Shown piece after piece: positions 8,201 to 17,067 of a DNA stretch of 42,258 nucleotides (positions within the stretch are counted from its first letter, which is position 1; each line of letters starts with the position of its first letter). The notes under the pieces were generated by a model that saw only the letters and a program-made list of their open reading frames with translations, made no database searches and was not told the origin of the DNA. Both the position numbers and the translations under genes were made by a program. Source of the DNA: Desulfamplus magnetovallimortis (GTDB taxonomy: Bacteria; Desulfobacterota; Desulfobacteria; Desulfobacterales; Desulfobacteraceae); the NCBI RefSeq assembly GCF_900170035.1, contig NZ_LT828547.1:1-42258 (forward strand). The letters run 5' to 3'.

Positions 8201-9403
8201 TCATCCCCTGAAGCTTTCAATACGCTTTTTCATCACTTCAATGCCTGTTAAAGGGAAGTTGAGCATGGCCTCCTTTCCTGCGAGTGGATTTTCAAGCAGT
8301 GCAAAGATCTTTATAGCAAGACTTTCAGGGGTAAGCTCATTCCATCTAATATAATCAATATAGCCGAAACTGTGAAATCTCTGTGCCCTGATAAGCTGTT
8401 CAAGCCTTGGTGTCTCCCTTGGAATAACAAGACCCGGAATTTTTAGGGTCATAAGCTCACAAAGGGTATTGTACCCGCCCATTGTCACAACCACATCTGC
8501 TCCGGCCATTAGTTTTTCCATCTGACGATAGAAATGAAACGCCTTGATTCCAAGTTCCCGTGCCTGTCTGAAAAAAAGTTTTCTCTTTGAAGAGGACATA
8601 AAAGGGCCTGTTATGACAATACTTTGAAATGGAATCTCACCATTCAAATCATGCTTTAGCTTTCTTATCATCCCAAGGTAAGCCTCAATTACAGCAGAAC
8701 CATCTCCACCTCCTCCTGTGGTAACTACCACAAGTTTATCATCCACTTTTATGCCATTGCTTTTCCGCTCCTTGATGATCTCCCTTTGTTCAGGCTCTCT
8801 TCTGGGGATATAACCGGTAAAATGCATTTTTTCACGAATTGAATCCTGCATCTCATACTCCTTTGCAGGATCATATATTTCTTGTACCCCGTAAACCCAT
8901 ATCTCGCTGTAAAGTTTCTCAAAGACATCATATGTTCCCCGACGATGCCAGTTCTCCTTAATGGTCTCTGCATCATCCATTATATCTCTTAACCCCATAA
9001 CCGTTTTTGTGCGTGGAAGATGCTTTTTTATCCACCTCAATGTAGGAAGAATCTCTTTTTTCAAACCCAGAGGCTCTTTGTCCACAATGAAAAGATCAGG
9101 GCGGAACGCTTTGGCTGTGGCAGCAATGATACTCTGGCGTATATCCATGGCATGGCCGGGATTTATCTTGATGGAAAGTGGAAAATACTCTTCATTGGTC
9201 TTTTTGATCATACCGGGGATTCTGATAAAATCAATCTGGGGCGGAAAATCAAAACGGCCTGCCAGAGGGGAACCTGTCAGAATAAGAATATTTATTCCCC
9301 TCTCCCTTAGGCTTGAAGCAATGGCCATGGTACGGCGGATGTGCCCAAGCCCATAGGTATCATGGGAGTACATGAGAATATTATATGTTTTGCTTTTAAT
9401 CAT
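8201..9403 (-). CDS. MurG-like (GT-B) glycosyltransferase
   Basis: A 400-residue GT-B protein similar in plan to the gene at 4373-5557. The N-terminal acceptor loop is HDTYGLGHIRRTMAIASSL; a central LVVVTTGGGGDGSAVIEAYL is the start of the second Rossmann domain; the donor loop is VVVTMGGYNTLCELMTLKIP. I chose the ATG at 9403 because AGGAA precedes it with good spacing; an earlier ATG at 9433 lacks this and adds ten poorly supported residues. It probably acts at the cytoplasmic membrane face on a nucleotide sugar. The two MurG-like enzymes and the GT4 enzyme suggest one glycan pathway, but repeat A separates this gene from the others. Confidence 0.75.
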   Translation of the reverse strand: MIKSKTYNILMYSHDTYGLGHIRRTMAIASSLRERGINILILTGSPLAGRFDFPPQIDFIRIPGMIKKTNEEYFPLSIKINPGHAMDIRQSIIAATAKAFRPDLFIVDKEPLGLKKEILPTLRWIKKHLPRTKTVMGLRDIMDDAETIKENWHRRGTYDVFEKLYSEIWVYGVQEIYDPAKEYEMQDSIREKMHFTGYIPRREPEQREIIKERKSNGIKVDDKLVVVTTGGGGDGSAVIEAYLGMIRKLKHDLNGEIPFQSIVITGPFMSSSKRKLFFRQARELGIKAFHFYRQMEKLMAGADVVVTMGGYNTLCELMTLKIPGLVIPRETPRLEQLIRAQRFHSFGYIDYIRWNELTPESLAIKIFALLENPLAGKEAMLNFPLTGIEVMKKRIESFRG

Positions 9404-9485
9404 GAATATTCCTGAAAAATGGCTGACGATCATACTTTTGGGACAGATTTGGAATCTCTCCCCGTTCTTGAAAAGGGTAAGTGAT

Positions 9486-9666
9486 TACTCAAAGTCAACA
9501 CCTATGATCTTGTAAGCCTTGTCAAAACTGTCTGAATCAGGATTCCCAAGATTAACAAGATAAGGCAGGATTATCTATCCTGAGTATCCTATCCATCCTG
9601 GTTATCTTGATTCAGACAACTGCAATAACTTCTGAACAAGCAATAAGATGTCGATTTTGGGTTATT
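9486..9666. repeat. Dispersed repeat family A, copy 2
   Basis: Nearly the same sequence and orientation as 7966-8148. It fills most of the gap between the sigma-54 activator 3' end (9700) and the glycosyltransferase start (9403). Confidence 0.85.
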
Positions 9667-9699
9667 ACGTGAGCATGCCAGCATTCCCTACAAACAATG

Positions 9700-11310
9700 C
9701 TATAAAAGCCCCACATTAATCCCTGGTTTCTGAAGAGGGATATCCCATTTTTTCATGTATTTCCAGACAGAAGTTCGACTTTTCCCGATTCTGCGTCCCA
9801 CTTCTGCTTTATTCCAGTCACTTTCGTGGAGAAGTTGCATGAGATATTCACGGGTGAGTCTTTTTGAAGGAATTCCTGCCGGAGCATATCCTGGTGATAT
9901 TGATGCATAGCCTGCACCAGGGTGATGCCCCATCTTGTTTACGTTTGCTCTTCCGGATGGGTTTCTGTTGTTATTCTGAGCATCCACGACATTGTAGTTA
10001 CGGCCATATGATGAATGGAGATTAGCAGAAGAGTTTATATTACCTGATAGATGGGCACTATAGGGATCAAGTTCATTCTCAGGGGATGACAAAAAGTTAA
10101 ATCCATCCATACAGGTTGATGAAGAGCGGATCTCAACCGGCAGGTCTGCAATGTCAATCTGCCGTGATCGGCAAAGCACAAAAGCATGCTCCATTGCATT
10201 TTCAAGCTCTCTTACATTTCCTGGCCAGTGGTACTCCATAAGCCGCTCCATGGCATCCCTTGAAAGATCCTGGACATTTTTTCCATCCCTTTCATTACCT
10301 TTGTCAATGAAATGACGAATGAGAAGAGGAATATCCTCACGCCTCTCCCTAAGTGGCGGAACATTGATGGGAAAAACCTTGAGTCGATAAAAAAGATCTT
10401 CTCTAAAACGCCCTTCCATGACAAGGTTATATAGATTCTGGTGTGTGGCTGCAACCACCCTTATATCAATGTTTATCTTTCTGGAGTCCCCCACCCTTTC
10501 AATTTCTCGCTCCTGGAGAACCCTCAGAAGCTTAACCTGCATGTAAGGGGTCAACTCCCCTATTTCATCCAAAAAAATGGTACCGCCATCTGCCTTTTCA
10601 AAACGACCTGTACGCTCCTTATATGCTCCTGTAAATGCCCCCTTTACATGACCGAAAAGCTCACTCTCCAGAAGGGTTTCAGAAAGGGCACTGCAATTGA
10701 CTGTCACAAAAGGACCTTCTGCATTGGGGCTGTTATAGTGAATGGCTCCTGCCACAAGCTCCTTGCCGGTACCGCTCTCCCCCTGAACAAGAACTGTAGC
10801 CCTGCTTTCAGCAGCAGCGGTTATTGCATCAAAAACCCTCTGCATTGAAGGGCCTTTTCCTATGATATTACCAAGGCGATGCACTTCGCCAAGGCGCCGT
10901 TCCGCCTCTTCTGCCTTTTTGCGCATCCGGCTCAACTCTGTAAGATCAGTAAGGGTCTCCACAATCCCGAGCAACTCACCACTCTCTCCTCTCACTGCCC
11001 TTGCACTTTTAATCACAGGAACATCATACCCCTCCCTGTGCCGAACCCTACACTCCTTGGCTTCAGATTTACCCTTTTGCAGAACTTCACAATCTGCATT
11101 TTCAACACAATTTTTGCCAAAACAGCGACTGCACTGAAGTAGCTGGCAACTCCTTCCCATGGCCTCCTGGGCAGGATAGCCTGTAATGCGCTCCATGGAA
11201 AGGTTCCATGAAGTAATTATACCTGTGCTGTCAAGCGTAAAGAGCCCGTCTGCCATGGTGTCAAGAATCTGATTGAAAAATCGTACATCCCAGAACTCAT
11301 GATTCTTCAT
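9700..11310 (-). CDS. PAS - AAA+ - Fis sigma-54-dependent activator
   Basis: A 536-residue bacterial enhancer-binding protein. Residues 10-130 form a PAS domain with a Cys cluster (Cys55, 60, 63, 68 and 74). The AAA+ domain spans 145-395, with Walker A GESGTGKE at 177-184, the sigma-54-contacting GAFTGA loop at 224-229 and Walker [11 protein letters not shown]. An Asn/Ser/Gly-rich linker covers about 400-485, and a Fis-type HTH about 484-522. The frame is open to 11613, but I place the start at ATG 11308-11310: GGGAG lies upstream at good spacing, and the 101 extra residues cross dispersed repeats. It is divergent from the tusA-hdr set, which has a good -24/-12 promoter, so it is the natural activator. 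The PAS cysteines suggest a redox or metal signal (inference). Confidence 0.9.
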   Translation of the reverse strand: MKNHEFWDVRFFNQILDTMADGLFTLDSTGIITSWNLSMERITGYPAQEAMGRSCQLLQCSRCFGKNCVENADCEVLQKGKSEAKECRVRHREGYDVPVIKSARAVRGESGELLGIVETLTDLTELSRMRKKAEEAERRLGEVHRLGNIIGKGPSMQRVFDAITAAAESRATVLVQGESGTGKELVAGAIHYNSPNAEGPFVTVNCSALSETLLESELFGHVKGAFTGAYKERTGRFEKADGGTIFLDEIGELTPYMQVKLLRVLQEREIERVGDSRKINIDIRVVAATHQNLYNLVMEGRFREDLFYRLKVFPINVPPLRERREDIPLLIRHFIDKGNERDGKNVQDLSRDAMERLMEYHWPGNVRELENAMEHAFVLCRSRQIDIADLPVEIRSSSTCMDGFNFLSSPENELDPYSAHLSGNINSSANLHSSYGRNYNVVDAQNNNRNPSGRANVNKMGHHPGAGYASISPGYAPAGIPSKRLTREYLMQLLHESDWNKAEVGRRIGKSRTSVWKYMKKWDIPLQKPGINVGLL

Positions 11311-11407
11311 GACTGCATCTCCCTTCTCTTCCTTCCTGTATATATGGACTTCCAGAACAACATTTTGGCATCCCAATTTGGGCAAATTTCGATATTCTCT
11401 GAGTAAT

Positions 11408-11490
11408 ATCCTAACCTGTACCTGCCAGAACCAAAGAGGTTTTCCGATTCTCTTGCCAAGATAAAACAAAAATCTGCAATAATAAGTTAC
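11408..11490. repeat. Dispersed repeat family D, copy 1
   Basis: About 80 bp with the core CCAAAGAGGTTTTCCGATTC. It matches 21777-21860 in the same orientation with scattered substitutions. It lies in the 5' leader of the sigma-54 activator. Confidence 0.7.
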
Positions 11491-11534
11491 CGTGAAAATA
11501 TCTCTCATCATCTTCATAATCGGAGGTGGCGAAG

Positions 11535-11560
11535 TAGAGACAAGGCATGCCTTGTCTCTA
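11535..11560. repeat. 26-bp perfect palindrome, copy 1
   Basis: TAGAGACAAGGCA is followed directly by its reverse complement. The same palindrome with similar flanks (AATCGGAGGTGG before, CTGCCATGA after) recurs at 18986-19011. Confidence 0.9.
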
Positions 11561-11911
11561 CTGCCATGATGGTTTAATAACATTAAAGCATAATTGATGC
11601 CGTATTGCACCATTCTTCGTTTTCCAGTTTATATTTAACTTAATAAGTAAAATTTGCTTCGAAATATACCCATTTTTTTATCGTATCTCATGGCGTTCAC
11701 ATCTCATTAGGGAACGCTAATAATAAAACACCTCATCTAATAACGCAATGTTGCGCTACTATAGGTTACTGGTAACGGCAGTTAATATTCCAATAGCCTT
11801 CTTCAAACAGTTTAAAGCTTCACATGCACACAATTCCACATCCCCAAATAATATTAAAATCAAATAGTTATACATAGAGAATGGATATTGTATGAACATT
11901 TATCAAGCTGT

Positions 11912-11927
11912 TGGCACTCTCTTTGCT
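11912..11927 (+). promoter_or_regulatory. Sigma-54 (-24/-12) promoter of the tusA-hdr set
   Basis: TGGCAC at 11912-11917, five bases, then TTGCT at 11922-11926. This is a near-perfect match to TGGCAC-N5-TTGCW. Transcription would begin near 11937, about 75 bases before tusA. The divergent neighbour encodes a sigma-54 activator, which strengthens the call. Confidence 0.85.
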
Positions 11928-12011
11928 GATAGACTTATGCCAGGTAAGCATCACCAGAAACAAAACATAAAGTAACGGAATCCACAACAAAATCAATATG
12001 GAGGTAACACC

Positions 12012-12260
12012 ATGACAGATCTCAATAGTATCGAAGCATCCGGTTCAGTTGACGCCAGAGGAAGTGCATGCCCGGGTCCTCTTCTTGAGGCAAAAAAAGG
12101 CATCGGCAAAGTGCAGGTTGGACAGGTTCTGGAAATTCTCTCCAATGACTCAGGCACAAGGGTTGATATCCCTGCATGGGCAGGCAAAGTTGGCCACGAA
12201 TACATGGGCTTTGTTGAAGCTGACGGATATGACAAACATTTTATAACCCGCAAAAAATAG
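12012..12260 (+). CDS. tusA: TusA/SirA-family sulfur carrier
   Basis: An 82-residue protein with the TusA fold signature: the CPGP motif in ARGSACPGPLLEAKKGI carries the Cys that holds sulfane sulfur as a persulfide, and LEILSNDSGTRVDIPAWA matches the second half of the family. GGAGGT at 12000-12005 sets the ATG at 12012. It is the first gene after the sigma-54 promoter and is followed ten bases later by an mvhD-like gene and then hdr genes. TusA proteins deliver sulfur to tRNA modification or, next to hdr/dsrE genes in sulfur oxidisers, to dissimilatory sulfur metabolism. The context favours the energy-metabolism role here. Confidence 0.85.
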   Translation: MTDLNSIEASGSVDARGSACPGPLLEAKKGIGKVQVGQVLEILSNDSGTRVDIPAWAGKVGHEYMGFVEADGYDKHFITRKK

Positions 12261-12270
12261 GCAGGTGAAC

Positions 12271-12693
12271 ATGGCTTCCCAGGGAAACAGTAAAGGCGAA
12301 GGAAAAATCTTGATTCTGGCAACAGAGAGCTGCGCATACCCCGGCGCTGATTCCGTTGGGCAGGCCCACTCTTCCTATCCGGCAAACACATATATTCTAA
12401 GGGTCAGGGCGCCGGTTCTCTTTCCTGAATCATTCTATTTCGACTGCTTCAGGAAAGGGATCAGCGGCATCATCATAATGTCCTGCGGTGAAGAGTGTCC
12501 CTATGAAGGTGCATACCACGCACTGGCAAAACGGTTAGACAATGTTTACAAAAAGATGAAGGCCATGCAACTGGATCTCAGACGCCTTCGGCTTACAGCC
12601 ATCTGCACAGTGTGCAACAGGGCATTTCTCAATGAAGTAAAACAGATGAACGCCCTTATCCAGGAACTTGGGCCTCCACAGTTGAGTGCCTGA
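12271..12693 (+). CDS. MvhD/FlpD-like protein with an altered cysteine set
   Basis: A 140-residue protein of the MvhD/FlpD (PF02662) type, which passes electrons between an electron donor and HdrA through a [2Fe-2S] cluster. The fold pattern is clear: ILILATESCAYPGADSVG, a central RVRAPVLFPESFYFDCFRKG, and IIIMSCGEECPYEGAYHAL. Compared with the canonical copy in this window (36801-37223), the first CxxC has become SC, the middle CTG has become RAP, and only the CxxxC of the third site remains. The cluster is therefore lost or ligated differently. The start is ATG 12271; a GTG at 12265 is possible. Confidence 0.75.
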   Translation: MASQGNSKGEGKILILATESCAYPGADSVGQAHSSYPANTYILRVRAPVLFPESFYFDCFRKGISGIIIMSCGEECPYEGAYHALAKRLDNVYKKMKAMQLDLRRLRLTAICTVCNRAFLNEVKQMNALIQELGPPQLSA

Positions 12694-12731
12694 CAGCAGA
12701 TCATAAACATACAGTAACGGTGGATCAAGAT

Positions 12732-12910
12732 ATACTCAAAATCGATATCTTATTGCTTTTGCAGAAGTTATTGCAGTTGTCTGAACCAGGATAACCAGGA
12801 TGGATAGGATGCTCAAGATAGATAATCCTGCCTTATCCTGTTAATCTTGGGAATCCTGATTCAGACAGTGTTGACAAGGTTTACAAGATCATAGGTGTCG
12901 ACTTTGAGGA
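12732..12910. repeat. Dispersed repeat family A, copy 3 (inverted)
   Basis: Same element as 7966-8148 but in the opposite orientation, from CAAAATCGATATCTTATTGC to ATAGGTGTCGACTTTGAG. It lies inside the putative tusA-hdr operon, between the mvhD-like gene and hdrA, and may uncouple the two parts. Confidence 0.85.
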
Positions 12911-12934
12911 TATAACAGTGGTTCAGGTTGTACC

Positions 12935-12984
12935 ATGTATCGCCTGTGATGCATCGCTCATGATGTATCGCCTGTCATGCATCG
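12935..12984 (+). repeat. Four ATGYATCG iterons at 14-bp period upstream of hdrA
   Basis: ATGTATCG, ATGCATCG, ATGTATCG and ATGCATCG start at 12935, 12949, 12963 and 12977, each followed by about six bases (CCTGTG, CTCATG, CCTGTC). This also reads as a 22-bp direct repeat at 28-bp spacing. It lies about 55 bases before the hdrA start and could be an operator, or simply a small tandem duplication. Confidence 0.6.
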
Positions 12985-13039
12985 TCAATCCTTCACCACT
13001 GTCAATACACCGTTTCAACAACAAGTCCGGGAGGAATAT

Positions 13040-14464
13040 ATGAACTCCACGCAACAAAACAGTTTCGACACCCTTGTGGTGGGTGGGGGCATTGCCGGTC
13101 TCCAGTCTGCCCTGGATCTTGCTGATCAGGGATATAAAGTGGCAGTGATAGAAAAAGACGCATCCATTGGCGGCAAGATGATACGCCTTTCCAAGGTTTT
13201 TCCAACCCTTGACTGCGCAAGCTGCATAACCACTCCCAAAATGGCATCGGCTGCACACCATGACAATATAACTCTTTTTACACGCTGCAATCTTAACTCA
13301 CTTAATTCCATTGAGATCAAAGGCAGCAGTTCCAATAACAGCCAGGGCAAAATCAGCACATCTTCTGGCAGCCAGGACAAAACCGCCCCCTCCTCTGGTT
13401 GCCATGGCAAAGGCAGCAGCGGTGTAACAGCCTCAATCACCCAGATGCCAAGGTATGTTGATGCAGATAAATGCATTGGCTGCCGAAAATGCGAATATGT
13501 GTGCCCTGTTTACAGACCTGACCCTGAACAAGGCGGTTTTTCAGCAACCAAGGCCATCTCAATACCATTCTCCAATGCAATTCCACAGCTTGCAGTACTT
13601 GAACCTGAATATTGCATGCTTTGCGGCCAGTGCGAAAAGGTGTGTCCCACCCAGGCAATAGATTACTTTCAGAAACCTGAAACTTTTACCCTGTCAGCAA
13701 AAACAGCTATAATTGCAACAGGTTTTGAGATGACTCCCCTTAAAAACAAGGTTCAATACGGCTGCGGCGAAATTCCCAACGTCATTGATGCACTTCAGAT
13801 GGAACGTCTTCTTGCACCTCACGGTCCATTTAATCGTGTACTTCGCCCCTGGGACGGCATGGAACCAGATTCCATTGCATACATCCAGTGCGCTGGTTCA
13901 AGGGACAAGAGCATGGGTGTATCGTACTGCTCCAGGGTGTGCTGCATGTACGCCATAAAGCAGGCAATGCTTCTGGCAGGAGCTTTGCCCCTTGCAGATG
14001 TGACCATATATTATATGGATATCAGGGCATTTGGAAAGGGCTACGAGCAGTTTTATCAGAATGCAAAGGCCATGGGCATAGAGTTTATCAAGGGCAAAGT
14101 TGCACGCATTGACGGCGGCGATAACGGCAGCGCCATTGTAAGATTTGAAAATCAGCAGGATGGAACCATTACAGAAAACACCCACGATCTTGTGGTTCTC
14201 TCCCTTGGCATGACCCCGGGATGGAATCCCAACGGAATATGTCCGGTATCAACTGCCGAGGATCGCTTCATCACCTCGATCCAGCCAAAAATGTCGCCTG
14301 TGCTCACCACCATGGAAGGAGTTTTTGTAACCGGAGCTGCCGCAGGCCCCAAGGATATTGTGGATACAATAACAGAATCCGGATCAGCGGCCATGGAAGC
14401 AGCACGCTACATGACTGCAAAGGGTCAGATGGCCAATGCAACATCAAACGGTGCAGCCGCATAG
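13040..14464 (+). CDS. hdrA: HdrA-like iron-sulfur flavoprotein, N-terminal-domain-lacking type
   Basis: A 474-residue HdrA-like protein. FAD-binding Rossmann motif VVGGGIAGLQSALDLA at 13-28; the HdrA cysteine motif FPTLDCASCITTPKM at 54-68; two [4Fe-4S] motifs, CIGCRKCEYVCP at 145-156 and CMLCGQCEKVCP at 192-203; then the conserved CSRVCCMYAIK and a C-terminal flavin-domain end (GVFVTGAAAGPKDI). It lacks the usual N-terminal domain and C-terminal ferredoxin domain, both of which are present in the next gene, so the two probably form one functional HdrA. Residues 95-130 are a Ser/Gly-rich insert. GGGAGG at 13029-13034 sets the start at 13040. Confidence 0.85.
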   Translation: MNSTQQNSFDTLVVGGGIAGLQSALDLADQGYKVAVIEKDASIGGKMIRLSKVFPTLDCASCITTPKMASAAHHDNITLFTRCNLNSLNSIEIKGSSSNNSQGKISTSSGSQDKTAPSSGCHGKGSSGVTASITQMPRYVDADKCIGCRKCEYVCPVYRPDPEQGGFSATKAISIPFSNAIPQLAVLEPEYCMLCGQCEKVCPTQAIDYFQKPETFTLSAKTAIIATGFEMTPLKNKVQYGCGEIPNVIDALQMERLLAPHGPFNRVLRPWDGMEPDSIAYIQCAGSRDKSMGVSYCSRVCCMYAIKQAMLLAGALPLADVTIYYMDIRAFGKGYEQFYQNAKAMGIEFIKGKVARIDGGDNGSAIVRFENQQDGTITENTHDLVVLSLGMTPGWNPNGICPVSTAEDRFITSIQPKMSPVLTTMEGVFVTGAAAGPKDIVDTITESGSAAMEAARYMTAKGQMANATSNGAAA

Positions 14465-14482
14465 GCAGGGAGGATAATCAGG

Positions 14483-16627
14483 ATGAACGATCAGACAGAA
14501 ATCCGTCAGCCAGAAACCGAGCAGAATGAAACCGTACCTGCAACCGGACAGGCGGAAAAGGAAAAGAGTGCAACTTCTCAAACCGGAAACGGGAAAAATG
14601 AGTCAGGAGAGAGTGAAGCAAAGGATAAAAAACAGAAAGTTGGTGTCTATATCTGCTACTGCGGCGGGAACATATCAGATCATGTGGATGTGGAAGCTGT
14701 GCGTGAGCGCATGGAAAAACTTCCGGATGTGGCAATCTCCAGAACCAATATGTTCATGTGCTCTGACCCTGGTCAGGAGCTTATAATTGAAGACCTTAAA
14801 AACGGCCTTGTGGATCGCGTGGTTGTGGCCTCATGTGCCCCGAGCCTCCATGAAACCACATTCAGAAGCGCCATTGAAAGGGCCGGTGCCAACCCATTTA
14901 TTTATGAACATGCAAACATACGTGAACAGGTAAGCTGGGTTCACCACGGAGATCCGGCAACTGACAAGGCAACAACACTTGTGGCAGCAGCAGCAGCCAA
15001 GGCAGGGCTTCTAAAACCCCTGGAACCTGTCAGAGTGGATGCAAAAAAACATACAACAGTCATTGGCGGCGGCATATCAGGCATGACAACTGCCCTCGGC
15101 ATTGCAGACAAAGGCATTGATGTTGCCCTTATTGAAAAGACATCAGCTCCGGGAGGAATGCTCAACCGCCTTGATCGCCTGGCTCCAACAGGTGAGTATG
15201 CGGCCGACATAATTGAGAAGCTGACCCGCAAAATAAATGCCCACAAAAGAATCACACTCCATACTGACTGCGATATTGTGGATGTAACAGGATATGTGGG
15301 CAATTTTGTCATCACCATTAAAAACAACAGGAATACACAAAAAGGTGCAGGCAGCAAAACCTCAGAACTGAAAAACGGAGCGATTAAAACCGGAAGCATT
15401 GCAAAAGGAACCTCTGAAACCGAACTCCATGAAGCCGGAACCACTGGAGCTGGAGTCATTGAAACAGGAGCCATTGTAATGGCAACTGGTTCCCACACAT
15501 ATATCCCCGTGCCCGGGGAGTTCGGATATGGCAGGAACAAACAGGTAATAACTCTTGAGGAGCTTATCTCCCAGCTTAAAAAAGTTAATATTCCGGAGAG
15601 TTCCTCAAAATTCAGCAGGGAGCTTTTCACATGGAACGGCAGAAAAATCAGAAGTATTGCCATGATCCATTGTGTGGGAAGCCGCCAGATTCCAGGTATC
15701 CATGAACCAGGCAGCAGCGGATATCTTAACGAATACTGCTCAAGAACATGCTGCTCTGCAATGCTCAATGCATCAGTTACCATCAGAAAGGCATTCCCCG
15801 GGACAACCGTCTATGAAATGTACCGTGATATCAGGACATATGGAAGAGGCCAGGAGGAGCTTTACAACCGTGCAGCAGAAAACAAGGTCATCTTCATGAG
15901 ATTTGAGGCAGGTGCTGAACCTGAAGTAAAAACAAGGGAAGAGCTTGAATCTGACACATCAGACAACCTGAGATCCCCAGCCAGCCAGGCTTTTAACGGC
16001 AGGCGATCAGGAGAGCCTCAATTTCCTCTTAATGTAACGGTTCAGGATACTCTTACATTTGGAGAAACTTTTGATATACCGGTGGATCTTGTGGTACTTG
16101 CCACAGGTGTTGAGCCAAACGATGTATCCTCCCTTGTAAAAGCCATGAAAATACCTGTGGGTACAGACAGATTCCTGCTTGAAGTCCATCCAAAACTCAG
16201 ACCTGTTGAATTTCCGGTGGCAGGGATCTTCCTTGCAGGAACATGCCAGGCCCCCATGGATGCAGGAGAAGCATCCAATGCAGCAGGTGCGGCAGCAGCC
16301 AAGGCAGCAGCTCTTCTAAACAAGGGCTACATAGAACTTCCCCCATTTGTTGCTGAAGTGAACGAAGAGAGATGTACAGGGTGCGGTTCGTGTGTGGAAG
16401 CGTGCATCAAAGAAGGTGCCCTTAACATGGTTGAGATAGAAACAAGCAGAAATTCAGGTGCATCTGACGAAAAAGTCAAGGTTGCCAGGGTTACTCCGGC
16501 CATATGCCTTGGATGCGGTGCCTGTGTTGCTGTTTGCCAGGATAGTGCCATAGATCTCAATGGATGGGCGCTTAAACAGTACGAAAAGATGGTGGATGCC
16601 ATAGTTGCTGACGGCATGGCCGCATAA
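14483..16627 (+). CDS. HdrA/QmoB-like flavoprotein with C-terminal ferredoxin domain
   Basis: A 714-residue protein. A hydrophilic Glu/Thr-rich leader covers 1-50. The HdrA N-terminal domain follows (VGVYICYCGGNISDHVDV, then SDPGQELI), then an FAD Rossmann domain at about 191-225 (TVIGGGISGMTTALGIADKG), CSRTCCSAML at about 419-428, and two [4Fe-4S] motifs at the C-terminus (CTGCGSCVEAC at 631-641 and CLGCGACVAVC at 675-685). It lacks both the FPTLDCxxC motif and the internal ferredoxin insert that the upstream gene has. It resembles QmoB in plan but has no fused MvhD domain; a separate mvhD-like gene lies upstream. It starts 18 bases after the preceding stop, behind GGGAGG. Confidence 0.8.
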   Translation: MNDQTEIRQPETEQNETVPATGQAEKEKSATSQTGNGKNESGESEAKDKKQKVGVYICYCGGNISDHVDVEAVRERMEKLPDVAISRTNMFMCSDPGQELIIEDLKNGLVDRVVVASCAPSLHETTFRSAIERAGANPFIYEHANIREQVSWVHHGDPATDKATTLVAAAAAKAGLLKPLEPVRVDAKKHTTVIGGGISGMTTALGIADKGIDVALIEKTSAPGGMLNRLDRLAPTGEYAADIIEKLTRKINAHKRITLHTDCDIVDVTGYVGNFVITIKNNRNTQKGAGSKTSELKNGAIKTGSIAKGTSETELHEAGTTGAGVIETGAIVMATGSHTYIPVPGEFGYGRNKQVITLEELISQLKKVNIPESSSKFSRELFTWNGRKIRSIAMIHCVGSRQIPGIHEPGSSGYLNEYCSRTCCSAMLNASVTIRKAFPGTTVYEMYRDIRTYGRGQEELYNRAAENKVIFMRFEAGAEPEVKTREELESDTSDNLRSPASQAFNGRRSGEPQFPLNVTVQDTLTFGETFDIPVDLVVLATGVEPNDVSSLVKAMKIPVGTDRFLLEVHPKLRPVEFPVAGIFLAGTCQAPMDAGEASNAAGAAAAKAAALLNKGYIELPPFVAEVNEERCTGCGSCVEACIKEGALNMVEIETSRNSGASDEKVKVARVTPAICLGCGACVAVCQDSAIDLNGWALKQYEKMVDAIVADGMAA

Positions 16628-16659
16628 TCGTTGTGTCACCCTTCGGGAGGAACCAGAAA

Positions 16660-17067
16660 ATGAATTCAAAATCCCTTGACAAAGAGCAGAAAAAAGAGGC
16701 CATTAAACAGCTTCGCACCCAGCGAAAAGATAGCATCGCCAATGCCTCGGCCCTTATGAAAAACCAGAAAAAAGAGATGAAAGTCATAAGAGATTTTCTC
16801 AAAAACGGCGATGCCACAGTACCTGCAATTGCAGATGGTGTCTCAATGCCTGTCAACCAGACTCTATGGTATGTCATGGCCATGAAAAAATACGGAGAGG
16901 TGCTGGAATCAACAAAAGAGGGGGCATGGTTTAAATATTCCCTGATCCCAACTGAGAAGACCGGGCAGACTGATAAGGACGAAAAAACGAAAACAGCCCG
17001 GGATAAATCAACTGAAAAAGCCCGGGACAACTCAACGGAAAAATCCCTGGATAAGGCAGGTGCATAA
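16660..17067 (+). CDS. Small winged-helix-like protein in the hdr set
   Basis: A 135-residue basic protein. The centre (VIRDFLKNGDATVPAIADGV, then PVNQTLWYVMAMKKYG) has the pattern of a winged helix, and the tail is a degenerate Lys/Asp/Ser/Thr repeat (KSTEKARDNSTEKSLDK). I do not recognise a named family. The start is ATG 16660 because GGGAGG at 16645-16650 precedes it; a GTG at 16633 is possible. Its TAA shares one base with the ATG of hdrC (TAATG), so it is part of the operon. It could be a local regulator or a subunit of the complex (inference). Confidence 0.6.
   Translation: MNSKSLDKEQKKEAIKQLRTQRKDSIANASALMKNQKKEMKVIRDFLKNGDATVPAIADGVSMPVNQTLWYVMAMKKYGEVLESTKEGAWFKYSLIPTEKTGQTDKDEKTKTARDKSTEKARDNSTEKSLDKAGA

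Larger units (their letters stand above)
11311..12011. other. Divergent regulatory region between the sigma-54 activator and tusA
   Basis: No gene. From left to right it holds repeat D (11408-11490), a 26-bp palindrome (11535-11560), two short dyads with 5-bp arms and a 2-bp spacer (CGCAATGTTGCG at 11744-11755 and GTTACTGGTAAC at 11765-11776), and the -24/-12 promoter at 11912-11927. The dyads are about 140-170 bases upstream of the promoter, where an enhancer-binding protein would bind. That role is an inference from position. Confidence 0.5.

Noticed and set aside
11311-11613. N-terminal 101-residue extension of the sigma-54 activator
   Set aside because: The frame is open, but it crosses repeat D and the 26-bp palindrome, lacks domain similarity, and the ATG at 11310 has a good ribosome site and starts exactly before the PAS domain.
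13040-16627. QmoAB of the sulfate-reduction membrane complex
   Set aside because: No qmoC or aprBA nearby, the first protein has the HdrA FPTLDCxxC motif, and the second lacks the fused MvhD domain of QmoB.
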